64,000 bases of DNA from Megaleporinus macrocephalus (lineage: Eukaryota; Chordata; Actinopteri; Characiformes; Anostomidae). Each line of letters starts with the position of its first letter. The stretch's first letter is position 1. Positions 36,315 to 47,499 of this stretch are shown piece by piece. The notes under the pieces were generated by a model. The model worked only from the letters and a program-made list of their open reading frames with translations, did no database searches and was not told where the DNA came from. The position numbers and the translations under genes were made by a program. Location: the NCBI GenBank assembly GCA_021613375.1, contig CM038714.1, positions 42,791,123 to 42,855,122 on the forward strand, written 5' to 3'.

Positions 36315-37405
36315 CAGTATTGTGCAATGGTCAGAGACCACCCAATTATTTATTTAACTTTCAGTCAAAAGAGCATCAGGAAAAAAACAGAGACAGTATT
36401 ACAGTGTGATATTTCTTAAAGAATATTTTATATTTATTTCAATTTTACAGCTTTACCTCTTTTTAACAAGGCTCGCTCTAGTTCTCATGATCCAAGTGAT
36501 CCCAATTACAAATTTAGACTCATCACCTTACACCTTACTGTACATCCTAGTTGTCCAGTGTTTTTCTCAAACAAGAGTGGAACTTCATTTAATTGATTTT
36601 CTTCTCTTACTAAAGGTTAAAGCTTTAAGAGTGCTTATTTGATGATAAATAAAAGAGTGGCCTATCAGGTTTATCCTGCTCTGATGAGTCCAGATCTACC
36701 CTATTCCAAAGCGATGGTAAGGCAAGTTCAGGGTAAGAAGAGAAGCACATGAAGCAAAGCACCTATTATGGATAGAGCCCACTATACAAACCTCTGGAGG
36801 CAGTGTTATGATCTGCTTCAGTTAGTCAGGTCAAGGCTCAACAACATTATGTACCAGTAAAAGCCAATAGAAGCTAGCTGGCTACCTGACTGTACTGAAT
36901 GACCAGGTTAACCAATCATTTGATTTTTTTGGTTTCTTCTCTGATAGCCTGGGCATACTTAAGGATGACAGTGCTAAAAGTAATCAGGCTCAAATTGTTA
37001 ATGAGTGGCTCGGGGAACATGAGGAATCATCTTCACACATGAATTGGCCAACACAGATTCCCACTGAACCCCATTTCAAGTCCTTGGGATGTGCTGGAGA
37101 AGACTGTAGAGAGTGGTTCGACTCTCCTGTCATCAACACAGGATCTCATGAATGAATGAATGCCATGGCAAATGTACATTGTATTCAAAGCTTTAAGAGT
37201 ATGTGACCTTAAAGAGTATTTTGGCCAGGCAGTGTATGTTGTCACTGTACGCAATATGTCTAATTTTGCAGCATTTATATTTCTATTTCATGTTGAATTT
37301 AAACAATTTTTTTTAACTGTGAAAAATTAATGGCTTGCACTTAATGACCTTGCTGACTGGATATTAAATAAATGAAAGGTTGGTCTCTGACATTTGCACA
37401 GCATA
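36315..37405 (+). mobile_element. Decayed Tc1-like transposon with transposase pseudogene
   Basis: Left end CAGTATTGTGCAATGGTCAG with AGACCACCC matches the complement of the right end TGGTCTCTGACATTTGCACA, giving an element of about 1.09 kb. Plus-strand remnants of a DD34E transposase follow family order: CSDESRSTLFQSDG near 36680, then DDSAKSNQAQIVNEWL near 36964 (second catalytic Asp region), then HMNWPTQIPTEPH and a frameshifted DVLEKT-like segment near 37086. The last catalytic Glu region is destroyed by frameshift. No open frame spans the gene, so it is inactive. Confidence 0.85.
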
Positions 37406-38335
37406 GCCCAGAAAGTGGCCATTGAGTAGAGTTTGTGAGCAGTGTATACCTGTATAACTGTACATTGACTCGAAATTATATATATATATATTTTTTGGTT
37501 CTAAGGTAAAACCTGAATTGCAGTGAATAAAACTCGTGTCTAAGTGTAGATGATGTGTACAAAGAAAAAGAAAGTGTAGTGGGGCTGTAACTGACACAAC
37601 TAAAGGTAAATATTAAAAGTGAACACATGTAAGAACTGCTGTTTAAAATACTCATTACAATAATTCATATTACTGAATAAGTAAAGAATCATTTACATAA
37701 AGTAATGAATGTACAGTAATCAGTAGGCTTGCAGTAGCTGTAGTGTGGGATGTGCCCTGCCTGTGGGCATTGGATAGACACTGTGTGGGATGTATCCTGT
37801 GGGTAGAAATGGCTTTCAAGTCTGCTGGTTTGGGCTGTAATGCTACAGCTGCCAGACCCTGGAGGAGAATTTGTGGCTGCATTGAGTTCTGAATTATTGC
37901 AGAAGTTTTATTGAACGGGAACTTGAGGTTAATCTAGTCGATATGTAGGATTGATATAATATTGCTTTGTTGTTTTATTTTGTATTTCACAACAATCTGG
38001 ACACATTGGTCCTCTAGGATATTGGTTGAACACAGAGGGGAGTACAAGTGACCAATGTAGATATAACATGTACTGTTTTCAAACTAGACAATGAAGTACA
38101 TCACCATATTATGATACAATAAGTAGATACCAGGGTAATACTAGACTGAAATTCCAACAATAAATACAATACAATATTTACAAAGGACAAAGCATTTCAC
38201 ACAATAAGTATAATTTATAAAAACATGAGTAGTGACTTCATTAACCTTACAGCAGCATAGCATAGTGTCAGTGATAGATAGTCTATTACAGAAAGTAGCA
38301 TAATAATATATTATCAACTAATAATAACAAAAAAA
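37406..38335. other. No gene recognised
   Basis: AT-rich, with a short (TA)n at 37477-37492. Minus-strand frames at 37364-37597 and 37670-37882 are unrecognised. Confidence 0.35.
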
Positions 38336-39165
38336 TCAGCTCTGTTGTGACAAGTCCCTGGCCAGTAAGTTCTGGTATTACAGGTTTTCACTATTACAGG
38401 TCCCTGGCAAATCAGCTCTATTGTTACAGGACTTTGACCAATCAACTCTAGTGTTACAGACACAAGGTCAACCATCCCTGGCATCACAGACCCCCAACCA
38501 ATCAGCTTTGGTGTTACAGGTCCCTAGCCAATCAACTGTGTCGTTACAGGCACCTAATCAATAAGCTCTGGCGTAACAGATCTGTGGCCAATATTTTTTT
38601 TTGTTACAAGGACCTGGCCAGCCTGCTTTGATATTACAGGCACCTAACCAATCAGCTCTGGTGTTACATACACCTTGTGGGTCTGTTATAGGTCCATAGC
38701 CAATCAGCTTTTTTGTTACAGACAATACCGACTTGTGGCCAATCAGCTCTGTTTATACTGGCCTGTGGCTTTAGTGTAAAGGGCCCCTGAGCAGTTAGCT
38801 TTGTTTGTCAGTTACAAAACTTTGACCTTTATAGGTGTATTGCAATTGAAACATATTATAGTGCCAGCTACTTGTAGAATATATATATATATATAAAAGC
38901 TAGAATTAAATAATAAAATAAGGTCTGGTGTGATCTGCCCCTGGCAATTCAACTCTGGTTCTACAGGCCACTGGCCAATCAGTTCTGGCATCATGGGCCA
39001 GTGGCAAATCAGCTTTGGTGCTATGGACCACTGGCCAAGAAACTCTGGCGTTACAGGGCCCTGATCAATCAACTCTGTTGTTTTGGGCTCATGGCCAATC
39101 AACTCTGCTGTTACAGGCCTGTGACTGATCTGCTCTGGTGTTATTGGCCCATGGTCAATAAGAAT
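38336..39165 (+). repeat. ~30-bp minisatellite carrying CCAATCA boxes
   Basis: Unit approximates GGCCAATCAGCTCTGGTGTT plus ACAGGCCCCT. Units near 38400-38580 keep a clear 30-bp period, with later ones more diverged. AT-rich non-repeat sequence at about 38800-38935, including (TA)n at 38879-38896, interrupts it. CCAATCA occurs at about 38438, 38498, 38528, 38648, 38700, 38739, 38975 and 39095. The 96-codon minus-strand frame (PELIGQWPV-type repeats) is this array translated. Confidence 0.9.
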
Positions 39166-39213
39166 GTGGCAGTCTGTAGGCTACATGTGCGGCATTTGGT
39201 GACTTATCAGGCC
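39150..39213 (+). repeat. Array-end segment duplicated at 40730-40803
   Basis: CCATGGTCAATAAGAATGTG, GCAGTCTGTAGG and TTGGTGACTTATCAG recur with changes at 40730-40803. Confidence 0.8.
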
Positions 39214-39661
39214 AGGCGGCATCACTTTATCATCTATGCCACCTCAACCCTGTCTGTTCATTACTTGAATTACTGCAGTGTTGTTGGAGAATTTATCAGT
39301 ACGTGTATTTCTTAGTTGTTGCCAGGACTGAAAAAGCAGCCTTGGAATTTAATGACCAGGATTACCATCAAAACAAAACCTACCTTGCTCATCTAAATTG
39401 TAAAATACGTTGGTATCTTCAGTATTGATTTGTCCATGGTGGACTACAATACAAAGAAAACAGACCATGTAGAAAGTTGGAGTTCAAGGCAAAGGCATCT
39501 GAAAGTTCAGCATTAGGGTGAAGGAGAGAAGCAAAGGCGCAAAGAACTTGAATAATTCGGCCTTCAAAAAGTGAATAATTGAATAATTGGCAAGAATTCA
39601 TTTAAATGATAATTCTTATTTATGAAGCCCTTTAAAAAATTAAAACATTCTCGGTACACGG
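39214..39661. other. No gene recognised
   Basis: No exon-like feature seen. Confidence 0.3.
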
Positions 39662-39711
39662 CTTCCTATTAATTAACTTTTTCACTCATTTTCATTCTCT
39701 CGCTCACTATG
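39662..39711 (+). repeat. Left arm of a 50-bp inverted repeat
   Basis: CTTCCTATTAATTAACTTTT continuing to CGCTCACTATG. It matches the reverse complement of 42211-42260 at 48 of 50 positions. Confidence 0.9.
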
Positions 39712-39769
39712 CCCCCCCAATCCCCACCCCCCTCCACCTTCCCACACCATCTCCTCTTCTCTACCCGGT

Positions 39770-40240
39770 GAACTTGGCACACTAATAGGTTATGAATAAT
39801 TCTGTTTCAGCTTAGATGGCAATTAGCCACAATGCTAGAGGCCATTCTTCATCCTCGGTATGGGAGTGGGGATTTAAGAGCCAGCTGAGCACAGCTGCAC
39901 AGTCCCATGGCTTTACCACACACACTCACACAGGCACACACACATGCTTTCCTTGCACCTCGTGAATGATTAGAGGATAGATTGAGGGAGCGCACGTTCA
40001 TTGATAAAGTGCAGTCTATTAGCATCAATGAAAAATACACTCTCAACAACATTATTCATTCATGTAGGGGTGGTCCCTTCCCCATCCGCAGTGAACAGAC
40101 CCAGAAGCTTTCTTTTTTTTTTTTTTGCTGTTGCTCATTTGCCTCTACAGAAAGAGGAAATTACTTGCAATCCCAACACCCCAATAGTTTATTTGGATCG
40201 TATTTTGCTTTAATATATTGTGGCATCCAGTTGTGAAACA
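39770..40240. other. Repeat-poor block, candidate conserved non-coding DNA
   Basis: No repeat recognised apart from a short CA-rich part and a T-run. TTGATAAAGTGCAGTCTATT and CATCAATGAAAAATACACTC look like unconstrained-by-codon but structured sequence. Open frames overlap on the same strand in different frames. Confidence 0.3.
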
Positions 40241-40333
40241 GTTGTGAGTCTGATGTTTTTTCCCCCCTAAGAGTCATTAGAGAACAAAGAAAATGAGTGG
40301 ACAGTCAAAAACAGTCAAAAAAGTGGAAGTCTA

Positions 40334-40569
40334 TGGATGCCTAGTTTTCCTAGAAAGCCATGTATATACATAACTCTATATAAGCAATTACATGGATGTC
40401 TACTTTTCCTAGAAAGCCATGTAATTACACAACTGCATATAAGTAATTACATGGATGCCTATTTTTCCTAGAAAGTCATGCAATTACATAACTGCATGTA
40501 GGTAATTACATGGATGTCTATTTTTTCCTAGAGAGCCATGTAATTACATAACTGCATACAAGTAATTGT
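40334..40569 (+). repeat. 59-bp tandem repeat, 4 copies
   Basis: Each unit starts TGGATG.CTA, has TTTTCCTAGAAAGCCATGTA and ends AAGTAATTACA. Starts at 40334, 40393, 40452 and 40511. Confidence 0.95.
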
Positions 40570-40639
40570 ATCATTGCATACATGTAAGTAAACATTTACA
40601 TAGATGTATTAATGTGTTTATGTTTGATTTTCTTTTTGT

Positions 40640-40805
40640 ATTTCACTGACGTTACAGACCATTACAGGCAATCTGCTCTGGTATTGGGCCTGTGGCCAAT
40701 CATCTCTTGAGATACGGGACCCGGGCCAATCAGTTTTGGACCCATGGCCAACAAGAATTTGGCAGTGTGTAGGCAGTATGTGGTAGCAATTGGTGACATT
40801 TCAGT
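40640..40805 (+). repeat. Second small CCAAT-repeat cluster
   Basis: Carries GGCCAATCATCTCTTGAG and GGGCCAATCAGTTTTGG, then the array-end segment shared with 39150-39213. Confidence 0.8.
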
Positions 40806-41125
40806 TGACATTTGATTTCTTAACTAAATATACGTACTTACAGATTTACATACATGCAGTTACATAACTACACAGGTTTTCACCTATTTAACGTTACTTG
40901 CTTACAGTCATATGCATTTGTTTTATATTATATATTAAAAGTTTAATGGCGAAAATGTAAATGAAAAGTTTTTGAAACTCTTTAAATCGTCCACCATTGA
41001 TATTATTTTAAGGGAATGAATGCCCTCTTTCAAGTGAGTATGATGACCTCCTCTCACACTACACACTCTATGCTAGCCAGTACAGGCACTTGTTAGGTGT
41101 GTTAACAGAATAAGCAGTTAAAGTC
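40806..41125. other. No gene recognised
   Basis: AT-rich. The word GAATAAGCAGTTA at 41108-41120 recurs at 42299-42311. Confidence 0.3.
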
Positions 41126-41673
41126 CTACACTGAAAGCCCTGATGTTATTTGTACTTGAATGATATATAAGTTATACTTACTTATTTAATTGAAATAAGC
41201 TGTTATCACTTAATCCATGTTGTAGATAAATGTGTTTGTACTTTCTGGTAGAAGAATATGGAGCAGTGTGTCCCAGAATTTCAGGCTTAGTTACAAATCT
41301 CTGTTTATTTCAGTTTGTTTCTATTTTAAGCTCCTATTTTTTTCCATCAAATTACACATTTACATGTAATATCAGGGTAAAATACAACTTTGGCTGCACC
41401 TTACATGTTTTAGATAGTAAACTAAGTTGTCAGTTTGTTTGTAACTGGATTTATACTATTGCCAACTTTAACATGTACTCTAACACTGCTGTGAAAAAAA
41501 ATACTGATGTTAAACTTTAAAGTTTGTGTTTTTGCAACAGTGTACTTTATTTATACTTGGTTTGTTAAACATAAACATTGGAGTATATTTAACTCAAGTT
41601 TCAAAACTTAATTGATTTGAGGCAACTATTAATATTTTGAGTAGACTCAACTTATCAGGGTTTACAGTGTAAG
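41126..41673 (+). mobile_element. MITE 1 of a nested cluster
   Basis: Left end CTACACTGAAAGCCCTGATG pairs with the complement of the right end (CTTACACTGTAAACCCTGAT). Its first ~320 bp match 42446-42757. The 96-codon plus-strand frame within is chance. Confidence 0.7.
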
Positions 41674-41679
41674 TTGCGC

Positions 41680-41860
41680 CAAACTAGTTCACAACCTACA
41701 CTGTAAACCCTAATTGCTCGTAACCATATGAGACCATAAGAAGTTTATAGATCACATATAGTCTTTAGTACACTGTAAAATGTGCTTTGTTGGTACAATA
41801 AAAAGACTTCATGTGGTAACAACCAATTAGGATTTACAGTGTAGGTTGTGAACTAGTTTG
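41680..41860. mobile_element. MITE 3: short element with 37-bp inverted arms
   Basis: Arm 41680-41716 (CAAACTAGTTCACAACCTAC continuing to CCTAATTG) is the reverse complement of 41824-41860 with one mismatch. The core CTACACTGTAAACCC ends resemble MITE 1. Confidence 0.8.
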
Positions 41861-41864
41861 ACAC

Positions 41865-41910
41865 AACCTACACTGTAAACTCTAATTGCTTTCTACCATA
41901 TGAAGTCATT
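41865..41910 (+). mobile_element. Solo MITE end
   Basis: CCTACACTGTAAACTCTAAT followed by TGC..CCATATGA repeats the left end of MITE 3. No partner end follows. Confidence 0.6.
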
Positions 41911-42210
41911 TTCTTTAGGATATTTTTGGTTTGATTGGCATATACATTACAGAGAACAAAGTGAAATATGAGATTGATCTGCAATTAGAGTTTTTCCACA
42001 ATATATTAATTTAACATTATTTAAATGATCATTGTTTTCTAACTTAAAAATGTTTGTAAATGAGTTACCTTATAATGTTGAGTTAATTGAAACATTAACC
42101 AAGAGCAATAACTCATAACTTACTATTACAGATAAAAATGTGAACATAATTAATGTGAACATATTTTTACATTAAGAAGATATGTATCTTGTTTTCACTT
42201 CAATCAAGGA
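41911..42210. other. No gene recognised
   Basis: AT-rich spacer. Confidence 0.3.
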
Positions 42211-42260
42211 CATAGAGAGCGGGAGAATGAAAATGAGTGAAAAAGTTAATTAATAGGAAG
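42211..42260 (-). repeat. Right arm of the 50-bp inverted repeat
   Basis: CATAGAGAGCGGGAGAATGA continuing to AATAGGAAG. Reverse complement matches 39662-39711 with two mismatches. Confidence 0.9.
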
Positions 42261-42445
42261 TCGTAGAATTCTTGTAGTCCGCCCATCAGTACTGAAGAAT
42301 AAGCAGTTAGAGTTCTCCTCCAAGTGCGTTTAGCTGTCCAATAATGTTACATTAGCAGTAGTTCAACTAGATGGAGTGACGCATCTTGGAGGAAGCATGT
42401 GCTGGCCTTCACTATTCCAGCTTGAAGGCCACTGCGGGGGAGTCC

Positions 42446-42935
42446 TACACTGAAATCTGTGATGTTATTTGTACTTGAATGATATATAAGTTATATTTAC
42501 TTATCTAATTGAAATAAGTTGTTATCACTTAATCCATGTTGTAGAGAAACGTGTTTGTACTGTCTGGTTGAAGAATATGGAGCAGCTCTTCCCAGAATTC
42601 CTAGCTTAGTTACAAATCTCTGTTTATTTCTATTTATTTCTATTTGTAGCTCCTATTTTTCCATCAAATTACACATTCACATGTAATATCAGGGTAAAAT
42701 ACAACTTCGGATGCACCTCACATGTTTAAGGTAGTAGACTAAGTCGTCAATTGTTTGTTCTGGGAAATCCATACTCTCTAATTGTTTGTCAACTTAAGTT
42801 TGCTCTACTCACTAAAATAAGTGGACCTGAATTTTCAACAAACAAGTTTTTCTACAACCTTTTTTTAAGAAAATAAGTAAATACAAATCATTCAAGTACA
42901 AATAACTAACATTAGGGCTTTCAGTACACAAAAAT
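42446..42935 (+). mobile_element. MITE 2 of the cluster
   Basis: Left end CTACACTGAAATCTGTGATG and the complement of the right end (GTACTGAAAGCCCTAATGTT) share TTATTTGTACTTGAATGAT further in, giving ends of about 60 bp. The first ~320 bp are a direct copy of MITE 1. Confidence 0.75.
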
Positions 42936-43739
42936 ACTTGAAATGATTTTTTTTTTTTTTGAGTTAAGTAAAACTAGTTCTGAAGTATGTTTTTTTAGTT
43001 TTTACCAAAGCAATTTTTATAGGATAGAGACTTTACAAATAACCCTGAGCTAGTGCCCTGCAGCAATGCTCATTATAGACAGGAAAGCCTTCTATATATG
43101 ATATATACAGCTTTAGCTGTCATTTGAGAGTTATAATCAATGTTTACAATAATTGCTATCAGATCATGTTGATCATGGACAGAGAATGAAGCAGTGTTAG
43201 ATGCAGAAACAGCACCATAACCATCTTTACTGGCTCTCAGAGGTCTACAAGGACCCCTGGCATTCAGGCAAACACCACAGGTTCAATTAAGATAAAAAAT
43301 ACATGGAGTGATTTTAAGAAACCAAATGTGCATTATTCATTTTGCTTACCACTCTCAGTTCTTTACGTTGTTTCAAATCAATCAGGGTAACTAAGGAACA
43401 GAGTATTACATAATAGCAATGAGAATGGGAGGATTAGAGAGAATTATTGAACAAACAAACAGCAACAAAGAAAAAAACAGGCCTTTACAAATAATATAGA
43501 TTTTGACAAAAAGGTTTTTTTTTAACCAACTATTTAGAGGAAGGAGTAACCTGAGCTCTCTTCATCAAACTGCCATGTGACATATAACTACTTTCTTTGT
43601 TGCTTAAAATAAAGGAGGTCTATTAGAATTTTATGAAGCTGATTCTGATGCGTGAATTCTCTGAGAGGAGAGTCATTTATGCGTTACGACTGAAGTAAAA
43701 TCTACATTCTTCTGTTTTTTACTTTTTTTTATTACAGTT
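42936..43739. other. No gene recognised
   Basis: AT-rich with a T-run at 42948-42960. Confidence 0.35.
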
Positions 43740-43880
43740 AGGCATGTATTTGACTTTTATTTGTCATAAATATATATTATACTTTCATGGACATACATAA
43801 TTAACACATATTGTACTCATGGACAGCTGTACCCAGGCATTTGTTAATGAACCAAAGGATACAGAATCCAAGTTATACAT
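43740..43880 (+). repeat. Dispersed repeat, pair of 45950-46080
   Basis: TTCATGGACATACATA and GCATTTGTTAATGAACCAAA, then GATACAGAATCCAA, recur at 45988-46072. Confidence 0.8.
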
Positions 43881-44384
43881 GGGGTTTAAAACACCTAAAC
43901 TCATGAAGTATAAATCCCATGAACTATATTGTTGCAAAAAATGCAATACATTTTGTTACAACCAAACTAACTGCTTATGCCTGTTTCACACTTTTACACT
44001 ACTACGATTGTTTGAGTGGTCAGGTTGTAACCATCGTCCCTCGGATACATGTCTTTATGGTGGAAATTTCAGCTCCAGCCACAAGGGGTAGTAGGGAGCT
44101 ACTTTAGTTTGAGTGGGGGTACAAGAGAAGAAGAATTCTCTGGGTAGGGTGCCTTTGTCTGCGAAGTCCTATATTGAGAAAACCTGTTTTTCAAGCTCAA
44201 TGTAAGTAAAGATGTTTGTGGTGTTGTACAATGCTTTGGTGGAAGTTGATTTGTACAAGAGTATGGTATCTGTTGAATTTATGTCTAAGTTCTGTATTCA
44301 GTGAATGGATGGAAGCTTAGATGATTTTTTGTCCCTCTTATCTAGAAGGATTTTTATTATTCTCTTGTTGTTGTCACCTCACAG

Positions 44385-44581
44385 TATCACTTGGACCCAC
44401 GGGAGTTGGAAGCTCTCTCTGAACTATGAAGCTATAAGGAATTTGAATGATCAACTGGTGGAGCTGCAGGAAACAGACATCATTTCAACTTTTCCATCCA
44501 ACAATCTAGAGTACCTCCAGCTACTTCCATACTTTCAGCTTGGGATCTATGGACTGGTCAACCTCAGATGCTACAACACCG
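44385..44581 (+). other. Exon-like open segment, product not recognised
   Basis: Upstream TTATTCTCTTGTTGTTGTCA ends in CCTCACAG, a good acceptor. Downstream the frame reaches CAACACCG|GTGAGG, a good donor. Between them 197 nt stay open for 65 codons (phase 2 in, phase 1 out), including WTHGSWKLSLNYEAI, LNDQLVELQETD and YFQLGIYGLVNLRCYNTG. The composition (charged helix-like stretch, then hydrophobic strand and one Cys) looks protein-like, and the surrounding frame is open from 44305 to 44622. I do not recognise the family. It lies on the strand opposite igsf21. It could be an exon of a nested gene, a relic of a processed or transposed gene, or chance. Confidence 0.3.
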
Positions 44582-44711
44582 GTGAGGATGATCCAGTTAC
44601 GTACAGCATAGACTCTTTATGAACTGAGAAAGCCTTTTATAAATTGTATTGATTTGTATGTTGAATCCGGTGGTGAGAGTGGTTTGGTTTTAAGGCACAT
44701 ACTGTATAATA

Positions 44712-45066
44712 TAGGAGTGTAAAATATTGGGATATTTTGTTTGGTGATACTGTATCAATTCTCAAAAACACATTATTGATACACATATTCCTGGCAGATA
44801 GTGAATCATTGTGTGTTGTGTTTAAACCTCTGACCACTAGATGGCAGTGTTGTAATCCATTTTCAGCTCCAATCCAACAATAACAAGCAGCACAAGGGCG
44901 CAATGCTATTCTAAGCATTGATAAACCTGTTCATACAGTGATGTGTTTTAATAGTAGGATCTGGAAAAACACACTATATCGCTTTGCTTGCAGTATCGCA
45001 ATATATCACAACATATTGAATCGTGAGCGCTGTATCATGATACGTATTGTATCGTCAGGTTCTGCG
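44712..45066 (+). mobile_element. hAT-like MITE copy, relative of 50359-50737
   Basis: TAGGAGTGTAAAATATTGGG start, then GATACTGTATCAATTCTCAA, CACTAGATGGCAGTGTTG, AACAAGCAGCACAAGGGCGC and TATTGTATCGTCAGGTTCTG match 50359-50737 closely. The right end is eroded. Confidence 0.8.
44834..44847 (+). promoter_or_regulatory. CTCF-like motif within the hAT MITE
   Basis: CCACTAGATGGCAG fits the CTCF core CCASYAGRKGGCR. The same word is in the second copy at 50500-50513. Confidence 0.45.
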
Positions 45067-45169
45067 CAAGTAAGACATGCTTTTGAACCCTAACTTCGTC
45101 TTATCAGTGTAAGGGTTTAGAGTCACTACATGACTGGTTGTGCTGTAATTGCGAGTCTTTCAATCGTCA

Positions 45170-45740
45170 TGGCTTTCACACCACATGACAAATTGGTAAC
45201 ACAGGGTTTTCACTCCGGGGAACCGCCCACTCATCTGGCTGCTGTCCAAAAACACAAGAACACACAAGAACTAAACTCTTGTGAGAACTAAACGCGTGTG
45301 AGAACTAGCGATACCACGTAGAATACGTTATTTCCAATATAGACGTCAACAAGCTAGCAATACAAGTTGCTAATACGCTGATTTGCAGTGACAAAAGAAA
45401 GAAAGGAGCAAATAAGGATGAGAAGATGGATAACGGCTCTTGCAGCCATTGTTTACTGTTTGTGAGCTCCTGCTCAACTGTTACGTCGCCCACAGCTACA
45501 GGGAGATTGCATCAACGCCAACGTCCCATTGACTGTTGTTGACTCACAGTCACCGACCGATGTTTGCTAGTTGTCTGCAATTAGTTGCCAACCACTTTGC
45601 AACCACTCCGTGACCACTCTGCAATGGCTCAGCAGTTCACACTACACGACTGAGCGAGCGCTGAGTGATCGCCGATCGATAAAAAACAGTCAGCAACTGA
45701 AACATCAGGCCAAAATCGTGTCGTGTGAACTAGGCATTAA
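45170..45740. mobile_element. Probable MITE with TTCACAC..ACA ends
   Basis: GGCTTTCACACCACATGACA at the left and the complement of the right end (GCCTAGTTCACACGACACGA) are weakly paired. The inside has ACTCACAGTCACCGACCGAT and GAGCGCTGAGTGATCGCCGA. Confidence 0.4.
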
Positions 45741-45949
45741 TTTATTACCCAAAATATGTAAAGTATATCCAAAGTTAAATCTCACCCAGATGTGAATGTG
45801 TTGTTTGTTTGAAAAATAAAAGCTACAGAAATGAACAGAAATCCATAAAGATAGGAATTCTGGTAACGTTGCCTCATATTCTTGTATGGATTTTTTAAAA
45901 ATCTCATTATGCATTTTTGCTTTTGGGCATCTTGCACATGCTGCAACTG

Positions 45950-46080
45950 TAAATGACTTTTTTTTTCATTAACATATATCACACCTTCATGGACATACAT
46001 ATAAATAAATATCGCACCCGCACGGACGGCTGTACACATGCATTTGTTAATGAACCAAAGAATACAGATTCCAACTCCCT
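45950..46080 (+). repeat. Dispersed repeat, pair of 43740-43880
   Basis: CTTCATGGACATACATATAA, GGACGGCTGTACACATGCAT and TTAATGAACCAAAGAATACA. Confidence 0.8.
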
Positions 46081-47499
46081 GACAAATCCCTGATCACACA
46101 CCCACATTCTGGTTGTTTCTATGTGTAAATACCTGAAACTGTAAGTGGTAACCTGTGGTGAGCATATGCCTGCATGAAACACATGCAAGCAAATGGGAGT
46201 CTGACCAAATGTTTTAGCTTGAGATGAACTTATAACTTATAACTTTGCATGCTAGCCTGAAATGGGACTGAAGTAGAACTTTTGGCTACTACTAAATTCC
46301 ATGAGATAGACATTCCACACATAAGACTACAGATTGTTTTGCAATCACTTATAAATAAAATTGGCTAGGATGTACATTGTGCTGTCCAGTTTATGTTATT
46401 TTTCTGTTTTTCACTCTCGCCAAACAATAAAAGGCATTCCAAGATTTATATTACTTTTGTCCAGTCTCTGGCTTAGATATTCTTCCTCGCTTACATTCAC
46501 CATGTCTCCTTCAGCCTTCTCGTAGCCTCTACTGTGATGTCCATACTGGCAATGCTGAGCTTCTTCTTAGAAGTTGCAAGTTTTGGAAATCATAGAAATA
46601 GCAATCCTGAGCAGTAGGAAACTTTATTTGATTGCACAAAGCTTTAAACCCAGTTTAGGAGAGATTTAAAGATCCTACTATGGCTACCGTTACATCCTCA
46701 GGGACCTACGTGGTTGCTTTCTGTTTCGTTTGTCTTCTTGTGTTGTGTTCTTGTCTGCTCTCCCAGTCCCTTATTAGGACCCGCCTACTCAAAACGCAGA
46801 TTGGCCGGAGTCTCCATAGCGACACAAAATTGATTGGCTGCCTGCGAGTGAGTGGGGTATTTCTTCAACGAGCCTCCGGACATTGATTGAGGTCTACCTT
46901 CATGGCAATGTTGGGGCGAACGCTTAGAGTGCCACAATTTGTTGTTTAGAAAATCAGCCTAGTAGTAGTTAGCTAGGCCAACTGACTGTGTTAGATTATG
47001 TTCAGACAACTCAAGACCGATATATTTTGGGGTCTCTTGTAGAAGTTAGGGAGCCTACATTTTCAGTTAGCTTGATCTGTTGTTTGTTATTTTGCCGTGG
47101 CCCACTCGTTTTTGAGACTTTTGAGGTGTGTAACAATGTAAACATGGACTAAACAGTGAATAATACAGCTTTAATAGTTTAAATGTTGTCTTTGGTTGAT
47201 TATTCTTTTTTTAATGTTATGGCCCTAGACAGGTCGTGACTGTTACTATGGCTACTATGGCCTAGTATGCTCAGTGAGGCCAAGAGATGACTACTTAAAC
47301 ACGATTAGGCCGACTCCCAGAATGACTTGTTTGTCTTTGTTGGTTCTTCAATCATGAATAAGGCTGAGGACCAGGGATGGTGCTGGAGATTTATTGAAGG
47401 TGGAGGGGTCTCAGGCACAACCCCTACTTCCTCCTAAAATAAATCAGTTAGTCTATATGAACCGATTGGATTTATGGACAGGTCCCAGCTTCTCCAGAG
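46081..47499. other. No gene recognised
   Basis: A 68-codon frame at 46680-46886 begins with a hydrophobic stretch but has no downstream domain. ATTGATTGG- and CCGGAG-type words near 46800-46880 may belong to an unrecognised dispersed repeat. Confidence 0.35.

Noticed and set aside
38812..39102. 96-codon minus-strand frame with PELIGQWPV repeats
   Set aside because: It is the CCAAT minisatellite translated. Unit length near 30 bp keeps the frame open.
41126..42935. Paired direct repeats of about 320 bp read as LTRs of a retrotransposon
   Set aside because: The copies diverge after 320 bp, each has its own inverted ends, and no primer-binding site, polypurine tract or gag/pol sequence lies between. 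Two MITE copies explain it better.
46680..46886. Possible small membrane or secreted protein with an N-terminal hydrophobic segment
   Set aside because: No splice context, no downstream domain and the sequence looks like part of a dispersed repeat.
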